This document shows positions 47,490 to 57,531 of a DNA stretch of 64,000 bases, piece by piece (within the stretch, counting starts at the first letter, position 1; each line of letters begins with the position of its first letter). Both the position numbers and the translations under genes were made by a program. The DNA lies in contig CM041465.1 of assembly GCA_023213395.1 (NCBI GenBank), positions 220,417,741 through 220,481,740 of the forward strand. Reading direction: 5' to 3'. Origin of the DNA: Cycas panzhihuaensis. Taxonomy: Eukaryota > Cycadophyta. The notes under the pieces were generated by a model. That model saw only the letters and a program-made list of their open reading frames with translations. It did not search any database and had not been told where the DNA came from.

Positions 47490-48480
47490 AGAATGGTATC
47501 AAGACCTATTTATAAAGAAAATCATTCAAGAGCTTCAAGCTAGGGTAGGGCACTCAACCCACTACACATGGTCATCAATTATTCTTTAGTACAAGAATAG
47601 GATGTATCTATGCCCTCACTCTATCTTCAATAAGCAAATTTTACATGATGCACATAGTTCCCCAACAACAGGTCACTCAGGTTTCCTATGGATATACCAC
47701 TAATTAAAATAATCTTTCTTTTGGAAGGGACACAAAAGGGAGTCTAAATTGATATGTTTCCTCATGTGAAATTTGTCAATAATATAAGATAGAAATAGTT
47801 AAGTCCCTAGGACTACTAGAACTCTTTTCCATACCAAGTCAATAATGGGAAGAAATTTCCATGGACTTCATAGTGGATCTGCCCAAGTTAGAAGGAAAAT
47901 ATGATATGCTTGTGGATGTTGATAAGCTAACTAAATATGCTCATTTTTGTGGCATCTAAGCCATATATAAGGCAAGGCGAAAAAGGATATATACAGGTTG
48001 TATGGTCTGCATAAATACATAGTCGGTGATTAACAACTGAAGTTTACTAGTAACTTCTAGGTGAAACTCTTAAATCTAGTTGATACCATATAAACAATGA
48101 GTTCATCCTACCATCCACAAATAGATGGTCAAACTAAAATGTTCAATAGGTACCTTGAAGGATATCTTTGCTATTATACTCTAAATAAGTAGGGTCAGTG
48201 GCATCATTCACTTCCTTTAGTAGAATAGTGGTATAATATAACCTATGCATCAACAAGAATAATTCCATTCCAAGCATTATATGGCTATGAACCACCTATA
48301 CTTAATAACTAGCTCTAGTTATCAAGATAATAACTAGATATAAAGTCTAAACAGTCTGCTTCCATTAATTATTACATGGGATATCTTATTTCATTTAGAC
48401 ACTTGCTTCTCAATCTCAATCTTGAATTATTTTGTTTACAAGCAACCTTATAGACTTACAGACCTTTCATCTAAGCTTGA
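47490..48480 (+). pseudogene. pol: Chromovirus integrase (degenerate)
   Basis: Zinc-binding start DAHSSPTTGHSG near 47650-47685; a core with MDFIVDLPK-like sequence (47860-47885); SSYHPQIDGQTKMFNRYLEGYL at 48103-48165, where the catalytic Glu after QT is Lys (GAA to AAA type change); then PFQALYGYEPP (48270-48300). A C-terminal LQ..YR-like stretch follows to about 48480. No chromodomain could be read. Multiple stops. Confidence 0.7.
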
Positions 48481-49123
48481 CTAATTATTTGTTATGTTCT
48501 CAGTATCCTCTTACTATACTCCTAAGGTTATTGTTTATTCCATCACCTTCTCTTTACACTCAGAGAAGTATTTATTTAAATATCCTTTCTTTCCCCATGG
48601 TTTAACCTTTATGAAATTTAGTTCATAGTTCTTATTTCCTTAGTTTTACTAGAAAGATCACCCTTATTGTAGTATGAGAGAGTGATTAATGGTTAGGTTA
48701 ATCATCAGTCACCCATAATTATGTGTTCTCTCTTTATGTTATATTGGTGAAGGCCACATGATGCTTGTATCCAAGGTAATAAATAAGTATATTCTAAAAT
48801 ATGGGTTCAACAATACTTTATTTACCATGACCCTCATTTAAACTGTTATATGGAATAATATAGTCAATCGTGTTTAAAAATTTAGAAAAAAAGAAGAAGT
48901 AAAGTTGTTTATTTATCTCTTATACCCTCTTATTATATAAAGCAAGTCGTGTGATAACTTTGTCTCTATGTGTATCTATTATAGGTCAAATTCATTCGGG
49001 TGTACTATTTAGGACCTTTAGATATAGTTACTTAGGCCCATTATAGTCTCAATTATGATTGAAACCTATTCAACACTATTATAGTCTTTTACTTTTATGT
49101 ATACTTAGGGTGATATTTAAAAT
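48480..49123. other. Unassigned stretch, possibly chromovirus 3' end
   Basis: AT-rich, no recognisable gene. Expected place of the chromovirus 3' LTR, but no match to 21302-21916 was seen by eye. Confidence 0.35.
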
Positions 49124-49125
49124 GT

Positions 49126-49415
49126 GTTAATGTCACAAGGTCATTATATTAGTTGATTATTTCTAAAAAGGGTCTTAAGTGAACTTTAAATTAGATCACT
49201 TAAGTGAAATGCACTTTCATATACATTATGTATAATTTCATTTCACCTAACTCTAATACTCCCTCTCTCAATATAAAAGTAAAAGCTCAATGGAGGAGGC
49301 TCATTCTTAGCTCCCCATTTTGTGAGAACCACTCTCTTTCTCTCAAGTCTCTCTTGCTCTCATGTTTACCTTTATATTTAGTGCATAGAAATAAAGGATA
49401 GATCCACTCTTTTCA
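49126..49415 (+). repeat. Copia-D 5' LTR
   Basis: About 290 bp, starting TGTTAATGTCACAAGG (start uncertain by 2 bp) and ending TTTCA. The opening resembles the copia-A LTR read on its own strand (GTTAATGCATCAAGGTCATT). It is followed by GATATTAGAGC, a decayed primer-binding site (49419-49429). Confidence 0.65.
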
Positions 49416-49914
49416 TGCGATATTAGAGCTTTCTTCCTTCATATTCCTCACTTTCACTTATAATGGAGTCATCACTTCCTTCTCCCCCAAAATCCATGTG
49501 GTGAAGAAGATTGTGAAAGTGGATTTAGAAATATTTTTAAGTTTTTATCATACTATATTTAGTATTGTTTGTTTTCCCTTTCTCTTGTATAAGTTTATAA
49601 GCATAATACAAGGAGTTGTATGGCCCAAGTATTCTAATCCTTTGGTATCCATTTATACTATCTCATTCTTCTTTTCTTTCCCCTCTTTTTGTCTAATTAA
49701 TAAGGGGAAATGCTACCAAATTTTTTCTAACTTTTAGAAGAATGTTTGTAAGGGGAGGTTTTACCCACTATTTTTTAAAGAATTTAGATTTATTTAAAAT
49801 ATCCATCATTGTATGCTCTCACCTTGCCTATATTTAGATCCTGGTGATAAAAAATGATGAAAATTTGATATGGTATCATCTGTTGATGAGATATTTGCAA
49901 GTTAAATTTTTTGT

Positions 49915-50275
49915 AAAAATAAAATCTACTTGCTAAACTTCACAAGTCTACTAAAAATTTTATAGAGCTTCAATTGACTAGATTCTAATTGCTAAAGATG
50001 AGGCTTTGAGTTTAGTTTCTAGTGAAAAAATTGACACCTAATTTTGTTGTTGTATGAGAAAGTTATTGCTATTTTAGTGAATAATAATTATTTTTAGTAA
50101 AAATTTTAGAAAAATATATTCTACTAATTTTATGGTACTGCTAAAAAATTTGTAGAGCTAATTTAGACCTAATTCGACTTCTTAAAGATGTAGCTCTCAA
50201 TCTAGTTTGTAGAACAAAAATTAGCACTCAATTTCATTATCATGGAAGGAAGTTATTACCATTTTAGTGAAGACT
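49915..50275. repeat. Degenerate tandem duplication of about 185 bp
   Basis: Two units share, in order, CTAAAAATTTTATAGAGCT / CTAAAAAATTTGTAGAGCT, TTCTAATTGCTAAAGATG / TTCGACTTCTTAAAGATG, TTTAGTTTCTAGTGAAAAA / TCTAGTTTGTAGAACAAAA, and AAGTTATTGCTATTTTAGTGA / AAGTTATTACCATTTTAGTGA. Confidence 0.7.
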
Positions 50276-50589
50276 ATTTTTTTTATAAAAGAAAAAAAAA
50301 AGTAAAGATTTTTTCTTCTTTCTTTTTATAAGGCTTAAAAGCTCATTGTAAAAGTAAGTGAAAAAAACCTAGATTAGAGAAATATCTAGTGTTCTCACTC
50401 ACTTATCAATATTACATTTTAGCACTCCAAAATCACTTCAATTAAGCACTCTATAGATGCTCTAAGTAAGCATTCTATTTTCAGCTATATATATGTTTGA
50501 TGCAAATTCGATAATCTTTTCACTCTCCCTAAAAGGAATGCATCATGTACATTATTTTCCACCATCTTATACTTGTTTATAGACTTACC

Positions 50590-50760
50590 AAGGTTGAAAT
50601 ACCTTAGTTGGTAGAATGTTGTACCATAAAGTAGGTGTGGGTTTCAAGTTGGGATTGGACTAAACTAAAATATTGTTAAGGTTTGGTTAGCCATACCATT
50701 ATGCCTTAGTCAGTGATCATCCTGATAACTAATTATGATAACTAAAACTTTAATACAAGA
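50590..50760 (+). mobile_element. tRNA-derived SINE-like sequence
   Basis: The head resembles a tRNA: ACCTTAGTTGGTAGAATG (box A region, 50601-50618) and GTTTCAAGTTG (box B, 50641-50651), about 30 bases apart, as in RNA polymerase III promoters. Acceptor pairing and a clear anticodon arm are absent, so it is not a functional tRNA gene. An unrelated body follows; the 3' end and duplication were not resolved. Confidence 0.5.
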
Positions 50761-51148
50761 TTAAAATATACCCAATCCAATATCTATCATAGCTATAGGT
50801 ATGTACATACCACTCTTCAAAGGAGATATATAGTTGCTCATTGGTAAACTAGGTGAGGATTGGGAGTACTTGGGCTCCGTTATGACTTGGATTTCATTAC
50901 CAAGTATAATTGTGAGTATCATAGGTGAAGGCCAACTTAATTCTACTAGAAGATTAGGCATCCCTTCAACAACTTCAACTATATGTTGGACATAAGTTAA
51001 AGTTTATTGGGTTGATTACGTATCCTATATTTGAGTTTCAAGTTGTATACACCCAATGATGTCAGCTTCCACATTGGCCTACAATCTTGTATATTGATCA
51101 CTTACTTATTTGTAAAAAGTGATCCATAGTGTAATCATAATCATAACA

Positions 51149-51345
51149 CTTCACATATTCTTACTACGTTAGGTTAATATTTACCATAAGTATTAGTGGC
51201 TAATTTTTATCATAGTACTTCTTATATTCTTGCTATGTCAAGTTAATATTTGTCACAAGTATTTATGGTTAATTTTCATAATAGTGCTTCTCATATTCCT
51301 ACTGTGTCAAGTTAATATTTGTCATCATAAGTGCTAGTGACTTTT
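51149..51345. repeat. 69-bp tandem repeat, three units
   Basis: Units start at 51149, 51218 and 51287, exactly 69 bp apart, sharing CTTCWCATATTCYTACT.YGT and GTTAATATTTGTCA..AGT with scattered transitions. Confidence 0.85.
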
Positions 51346-51503
51346 CTCTAAGTTGCTCCCTTCATTTTTGAGCAACCATTCTCACTTCTTCTTCCTTCTA
51401 CTACACTACTTCATTACATCTCCCATTTGTTAATAGTGATTGGTCATTTATTATCATCACTTTTATAGTCTTTTGTTTATTTCTTCCCTTCTTAAAATTT
51501 ACC

Positions 51504-52540
51504 ATGTCTCCATAATTCAAGCAAAATATGAACTGTATTCTTAAAGGGAAAGAAAATTAGGATATGTGGTTCACTAGTATCAGAAATGCTGCAAAGTATG
51601 AAGGTCTTTGGAAAATCACTTGTAACTAATATAATTTGTTGCTGCTACAACTACCATAATTACTTCTGGAGAAACTGCTCCAAGTACTCCCACTAAAGCT
51701 ATACATAAATGCTAATGGAAACTTGATGATGATAAAATCTATGCAAGGATACTTCTTGTCATTAATTATTTCTTGCATAATCTCATTGATGAAGCTATAC
51801 ATGATACAGCATAGAAAGTTCTTAAAGTTCTCAATAAGAACTTTGACACTAAATTGGACTTAGAATTTATTCACTTAGTGTTGAAAATGAGCAAATTAAA
51901 AATATAGAAAGGATACACAAGTGAGACAATTAATCTCCTTTATCTAATCAAGTAAGCCATCGATAAAGATTTCAATACTCAATGCATTACATGGACTTTT
52001 TTGATTCAATCATATCTTCATATCATATATTATAAAAATCTACTAGGAAGTCTTCAATCTAGTGGCATCTTAAAGACCTTAAACTTTGAGGCTCTTGTTG
52101 ATAAGTTCATTGAATTTGATAAAACCTTTGATACCAACTTTGCCACTATATTAGATCCAGCTAATACTACTTTTGAAGTGAAATAAGATCTTTTTTATAC
52201 TAAAAATCAAGGTCAATCCTCTCATAGAGGTGGTAATTCCCATGGAAGAGGTAGAGGTAGACAACAAGGACAACATCCTCATGGTCAATAAGCTCCTCAA
52301 CTCCAACAAAAATAGTCTTAAGGCCAAGGCCAAAATAATCAACTTGGACCCAGATCCAACAATCAAAGATAATCTAACCAGCCAATACTTCTTATGGGAT
52401 TAAAAATCAAATAATTATATACCAAAGGTATCATAGAAAAGGACACTATGCCAAAAATTATAGAATTGCCACCAACAACTACCAAGCTATCAACAATGCC
52501 ATGGTTCACATAATGTTGATAATACTTCTTATGAAGATAG
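51504..52540 (+). pseudogene. gag: Copia-D gag (degenerate)
   Basis: From a possible ATG at 51504: NCILKGKEN.DMWFTSIRNA and KYEGLW; then MIQSYLHIIYYKNLLGSLQS and LVDKFIEFDKTFDTNF (52001-52186), as in copia-A. A Gly/Arg/Gln-rich stretch follows (RGGNSHGRGRGRQQGQ, 52222-52270). The knuckle near 52410-52460 reads YQRYHRKGHYAKNY: a CX2CX4HX4C box in which all three Cys positions are Tyr, each explained by G to A. Many stops. Confidence 0.75.
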
Positions 52541-52689
52541 TTTTAGTGGAATGTAATTTACTTGTGCATACCTTCAAAGAATTGGGACCACTTCATCAAA
52601 TATTATTGACAGATCCACTAAGTATATTGAGGATCATTGTGGCTATGCTTATTCACTTTTGCCTTCACCGCTTAGAATTACAAATAGTA

Positions 52690-53750
52690 CCACCTCAAAT
52701 ACTTTATCTTAGATCATGGATACTGGAGTAACATAACATATGACTTGTCATCACTAGTTCTTTCAAGATTTTGACTCTAAAGTTCATGGTGTTGTACACA
52801 TGGCTGACAAATCATCTCAGCTAGTCAAAAGACTTAGAATCATTTGCCTGAAACTCCCAATCCTTCTAGATTTTACCCTTGTTGATGTTTTATATATTCC
52901 TACTCTAAAGAAAAACCTGCTCTCCCTATCCACCCTTGTCTCTCATGGATTTGATCTAAGTTTAACTGTAAATAATTAAAGTCTCTATGCCATTCACCCT
53001 CCTTCAAATGATGTGGTTATGACTATATTTCTTAATAGCAAACTTTTTTGCCTAACTAGCTTACCATCCTCTGAAGCTAACTATGTTGATGATGACTCTA
53101 CTTTTACCACAACCCTGACTCCTTAAAAAGTTATCCCAAGCAACCTTATGGCATGTTCATATGGGCCATATCAAAATTGATTATTTAAGAGAACTACATA
53201 CCACTCTTCCTAATATGCCTAGGCTCTTCTCTAAGCCTTTCAAATGTGAAGCATATATTATTGCCAAATCTCAGAAACAACCCTTTCCTCATAGTCAATG
53301 GAAATCTAGCTAACCATCGTAGGTTATACACTCAGATATATGTGGCCCTATGCTCATCCTTTCTCTTAAATAGAAGTGGTACTATATTACTTTTATTGAT
53401 AATTTTACTAAGAAAGTATGGGTTGCTTTTCTTACATAGAAAGTTGAAGCTTTTTCCGTGTTATAAGCTTTCAAGGCCTATGTGGAAAATGAATATGGAT
53501 TTAAGATTAAAATACTCAAGACTGATAACAGTGGCGAGTACATCTCTAATGAGTTTGAATCATACCTATGTCACCATGGGATCAAACATTAGACCACTGT
53601 TATAGGTACACCCTAGCAAAATGGAGTTGCCAAGTGCATGAACAAGATCATCATGAATATGGCTCATGCTATGCTAGTATATAAGAATATCCCTAGCTGT
53701 CTTTAGGTTGAGGTTATCTAGACTACTGTGTATTACATCAACACTATTAG
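52690..53750 (+). pseudogene. pol: Copia-D protease and integrase start (cut by copia-C)
   Basis: Protease: WIMDTGVT.HMTCH near 52710-52750 with the D-T-G triad kept; FTLVDVLYIPTLKKNLLSLS follows. The gag-preintegrase HVHMGHIKIDYLREL is near 53155-53200. Integrase: IHSDICGPML (first Asp, 53330), YITFIDNFTKKVW (53378-53415), LKTDNSGEYISNEFESYL (second Asp, 53516-53570), NGVAKCMNKIIMNMA (53620-53665), where the catalytic Glu is Lys. The frame ends at the copia-C insertion. Several stops. Confidence 0.8.
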
Positions 53751-53982
53751 TGTTGGAAATCAGAGCTAAAATAGAACATGATTTGAGCAGAGAAGAGAAT
53801 GAGTTATTTTTCATTGAGATTTAGTCTCCTTAAATATACATCAACAATGTGACCGTTACATATTGAAATATAACCAATCAGTCTAAGACTTCCAAGTATC
53901 ACAATCTTATATTGGTGTTACAATTGAGGGTGGTCCCAACATGACCCCCTTTCTCACTTAGATAAAACATTACATACCAACA
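53751..53982 (-). repeat. Copia-C 3' LTR
   Basis: 232 bp, TGTTGG...CCAACA, a perfect 6-bp inverted end pair, next to the polypurine tract. The candidate duplication on the left is ATTAG (53746-53750); the other side is outside the window. Confidence 0.8.
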
Positions 53983-53989
53983 CCCTCTC

Positions 53990-56900
53990 TTAATGTTTTA
54001 TCTCTAACAGTCTCATTTTGTTTCTAAAATAGTTAAGCCTTTCTTTTCCAAGTGGCTTTGTTAGGAGATCTATAACTTGTTTGGCTGAGGGATAGTACTC
54101 CAAGTTAATTTCTTTATTATGTACCTTTTCTCTTATGAAATGATAGTGAAGTTCAATATGCTTGGTTCTTGCATGCAGGATTGGATTTTTGGTTAGCTTG
54201 ATAGCACTTTGATTGTCACACTTCAAAGAAGTTACCTTTTTTTATTATTGATCTAGGCCGAGCAGAAGTTGTCTTAACCAAATAGCTTCACAAGTTGCTG
54301 ATGCAGCTGCTTTGTATTCTGATTCTATAGAAGAGAGAGTAACTGTAGCCTGTTTCTTACTACACCAGGAGATTATTGATGACCCTAAGAAGAAATAGTA
54401 TCCACTAGTGGATTTCCTTTATTCTTTATCTCTAGCCCAATTGGAGTCACAATATCCTGACACTTCGATCAAGCATCCCTTTAAGTATACCAACTTAAGA
54501 TCTATTGTTCCTTTAAGATATCTCAAAATTCTTTTTGTAGCCTGCCAATGTCTCATCTTTGGATTTTGCATGTATCTAGATATTAGTCCTACTGAATAGG
54601 ATATGTCAAGTCTGGTGGCTATCAAATAAATTAGACTTCCAATCATTTGTCTATATAAAGTGACATCAGCATCTTTTTCCATATTATCTACCATTAAGTC
54701 ACAGTTTATTTCCATGGGCATTGTACATGGGTTGTAGTTCTCCATCTAAAATCAAACAAGTAAATTTTTTATGTAATTGCTCTGGGACAAGGTTATGTAA
54801 TTTTGATATTGACCTATTTCCAATCCCAAGTAATAATTTAGCAAACCCAAGTCTGTCATTTTAAATTTCTGTTGAAGTTGATCTTTAATGGCTTTGATTC
54901 CTCCTTCATCATATCTAATAAGAAGCATATCATCAACATAGACAACAATTATTGTTACCTTGTCATTCCTTTTCCTTATGTAGAGACTAGAGTTAGAGCT
55001 GCATCGATTGAACTTATTTTCTTCAAGGAAATTATCTAATTTGGCATACCAAGCCCACGGGGCTTATTTTAGACCATACAGAGCCTTTTTTAATCTGCAG
55101 ACCAGATTTTCTTATCCTTTTTCAATGTATCCTTCAGGTTATTACATGTAGACTTCTTCTTCTAATTTGCCATTTAAGAAGGCACTTTTTACATTTAATT
55201 GAGAGATTTTCCAATTTTGTGCTGTAGCCAGAGCTATTACTGTTCTCATAGTGTTCATTTTTACTACTTGAGAGAAAGTTTCATCAAAATCTACACCTGT
55301 TGTTTGTGTATATCCTTTTGCGATTAATCTTGCTTTATACTTTTCTACCTTACCATCTATTCCCTTTTTTGTTTTGTAAACCCATTTACAGCTTACAGTG
55401 GATTTGTTGGCAGGTAGTTCTACTAATTCCCATGTCTGATTCTTTCTGATTGAATTCATTTCATTGTCCATTACAACTTTCCATTCTTGACGATCTTTTG
55501 CTTCTTGAAAGCTTTGAGGTTCAACTTTGCTTAGTAGAGCTTTTGACCTTTGTCCTCTGGTTTTCTGTTCTATTACATTACTTTTCCCTCCCTCAATTAT
55601 TTTAATATACCATTTTGGCAACCTTTTTATCTTCGCGAGTCTTCTTTCCCACTGAGTTCTTCTGTTATTTGATCTGGATTAGTTTCACTTGTTGATGAAG
55701 GATCAGCTGCCCTTTTATCTGAAGTGATCTCGGATTCATTCTCATGCTCAACTTCTGGTGCTCTTTCTTCTGAAGTGATCTCTGATTTATTTTCCTACTC
55801 AACTTCTTATATCTCTTCTTCTTATTCATTTTCAGCAACTTCCTATTCAATTTCCTTTTCACCCCCTTCTATTATTCTGATTTGAGAAGATTCAATAGAA
55901 TCTTTTTCATTAAAAATGACATCTCTGCTTACAAAGATTTTATTAGTTTTAGGATCTATGCATTTATAGGCTTTTGAATTTTTACTATAGCCTACAAAAA
56001 TGCATTCTATGCTTTTTGCATCCAGTTTGGATCTTTTTTTATCAGGAATATGAACAAACACTTAACTGCCAAAGACTTTGAGAAGACTTACATCAGGTTT
56101 TTCTCTTGTCCAAGCTTCTTCTAGAGTGATATCCTTTAAGGCTTTTGTGGGACTTATATTTATTAAGTAACAAGCCATGCTTATTGCCTCTGCCCAATAT
56201 GATTTTGGTATATTTTTTTCATAAACCATACTTCGAGCCATTTCCATTAGAGTTCTATTCTTCCTTTCGGTTACTCCATTCGACTGAGGAGTGTAAGGAT
56301 TTGTAATCTGTCTATGAATTCCTCGATCCTTGCAATAATTTAAAAACTTCTTTGAAATATATTCTCCTCCTCCATCTGACCTGATACATTTAATTTTCAT
56401 CCCTGACTCTAGTTCTGCTTCTACTTTAAATTCTTTGAATGTTTCAAAGACTTCCGACTTATTATGTAAAAAATATATCCATACTTTTTTAGTGAAATCA
56501 TCAATGAAGGTTAAAAAATATCAGCATCCATTAATTGTGAGAGGTGTAATTAGACCACAAATATCTGTATGTATCAATTCTAGCTTTGATTGAGCTCTCT
56601 AAACACTTTCTTTAAAAGGATGTCTATGTTATTTGCCTAGTTGATAGCCTTTACATACAAGGTTATCTGATGAAATGCTAGGTAAACCATTCACTGTTTT
56701 TTATTTTTCCATTAGTTTTAGTGAATCAACTGAGAGATGTCTATACCTCAAATGCTAAGCTTTATTATTAGATTTAGAAGCTGTACAAGCTTTTTCTTCC
56801 AAGTAAGGAAGTACAGAATCTGACAGAAGTTTATAAAGATCATTGCTTCTCACTCTGTTTGCAATAATTTTTCCATCTTTCTTCATATCTAGAATATGAC

Positions 56901-57201
56901 AATTCCCTTCTTCATCGAAAATGGTTCTTAACCCTTTTTTACTTAATTGAGAAACAGAAAGATGGTTCATTTTCAGACCTGGAACAAATAAGACGTTCCT
57001 AATCTTTTTTGCATTCCCATCCAGATTTACAGAAATAGTTCTAATCCCTTTAATATCAAGGGAATACTTATCCCCCAACTCTACTGATTTGTCTATATTG
57101 TAGGGCTTCAGAGTTTCAAACCATTCTTCTCGATTTATTATATGTTTGGAAGCTCTTGAATCTATATACCATGTGTCCTTGTCTTTCATACTGGTGGCCA
57201 A
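53990..57201 (-). pseudogene. pol: Copia-C pol (lightly damaged)
   Basis: Protease DTWYIDSRASKHI (57145-57175): D-S-G has become D-S-R. Gag-preintegrase to about 56560. Integrase: LIHTDICG (first Asp, about 56560), YFLTFIDDFTKKVWIYF, CIRSDGGGEYISKKFLNY (second Asp, 56345-56395), NGVTERKNRTLMEMARS (Glu kept, 56240-56290). RT: WELVELPANKSTVSCKWVYK, YKARLIAKGYTQ, QLNVKSAFLNGKLEEEVYM (55142-55450), LKKALYGLK, and VVYVDDMLLI (54925-54955) with Y-V-D-D. RNase H: GYCDSNWA (54430), MKCDNQSAIKLTKNP, TKHIELHYHFIREKV, ending in TAA at 53990. Only a few stops. Confidence 0.88.
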
Positions 57202-57231
57202 GGTGGTGATGAAAGCAGTTTCTTCTTCCTC

Positions 57232-57531
57232 TTCTTCGTATTAATCTTTACTATAGCCTCCAATGGGTTGTTTTCCTTTCTGAATTTCACTTTGTCTTTA
57301 AGGACACTGATAAGGATAGTGTCCGCTTTGTCTGTAATAGCAGCATATATCAAAGATTCTGCAATTGCTGGCAAAATGTCCAGTTCTTCCACAGCTAAAA
57401 CAGACTCTGTTTTCTCTGCCACGTCCATGTCCTCTTGGATTTTGCCAGCATCCTTGTCTCCTGAAATCTGGTGTTCCACTTCATCCTCAAAATTGATGTC
57501 TTCCTCTTGACCCTAGGTTTAGTCTGGATGT
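57232..57531 (-). pseudogene. gag: Copia-C gag C-terminus with two zinc knuckles
   Basis: In one frame on the minus strand: CFSCGRTGHFASNC (57370-57412), a complete CX2CX4HX4C knuckle, then ICCYYRQSGHYPYQC, in which the second Cys is Tyr, then a TAA. Tandem knuckles at the gag end bind the element RNA. The frame continues upstream through an acidic QEEDINFEDEV stretch into the Tat-3 boundary, where gag is cut. Confidence 0.7.

Larger units (their letters stand above)
21302..49123 (+). mobile_element. Forward Ty3/gypsy chromovirus, split by copia-B
   Basis: Parts lie at about 21302-24320 and 45802 to about 48500-49100. The reading frame of the protease domain continues across the removed copia-B: the last residues before the insertion (KLQMGDYKLFTSMYAM) and the first after it (QWLK, then ELFI.FTYEGINYQLNGI) are consecutive parts of a chromovirus protease-RT linker. 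The order gag, protease, RT, RNase H, integrase is Ty3/gypsy. The 3' end is unresolved. Confidence 0.75.
49430..51503 (+). other. Copia-D leader with internal repeats and a SINE-like insert
   Basis: About 2.1 kb with no recognised gene. It contains a degenerate tandem duplication (about 49915-50095 and 50104-50275), a SINE-like sequence (50590-50760), and a 69-bp tandem repeat (51149-51345). Small open frames are not conserved. Confidence 0.5.
49126..53750 (+). mobile_element. Copia-D: forward Ty1/copia, interrupted by copia-C
   Basis: 5' LTR, degenerate Met-type primer-binding site, long leader, gag, protease and integrase in order, ending abruptly in the integrase core at 53750 where copia-C begins. 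LTR, gag and protease sequences are of the copia-A family. The remainder and 3' LTR lie outside the window, beyond copia-C and Tat-3. Confidence 0.8.
53751..57531 (-). mobile_element. Copia-C: reverse Ty1/copia, interrupted by Tat-3
   Basis: The 3' LTR (53751-53982), polypurine tract (minus strand TAAGAGAGGG at 53983-53992) and pol through to the gag zinc knuckles are present; the rest of gag and the 5' LTR lie beyond Tat-3, outside the window. Longer open stretches and mostly intact catalytic motifs make it younger than copia-A, B and D. Confidence 0.85.

Noticed and set aside
48480-49123. Chromovirus 3' LTR
   Set aside because: Expected by position, but no convincing match to 21302-21916 could be seen by eye, so it is left unassigned.
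50590-50665. Functional tRNA gene
   Set aside because: Boxes A and B are present but no acceptor stem or proper anticodon arm can be formed.
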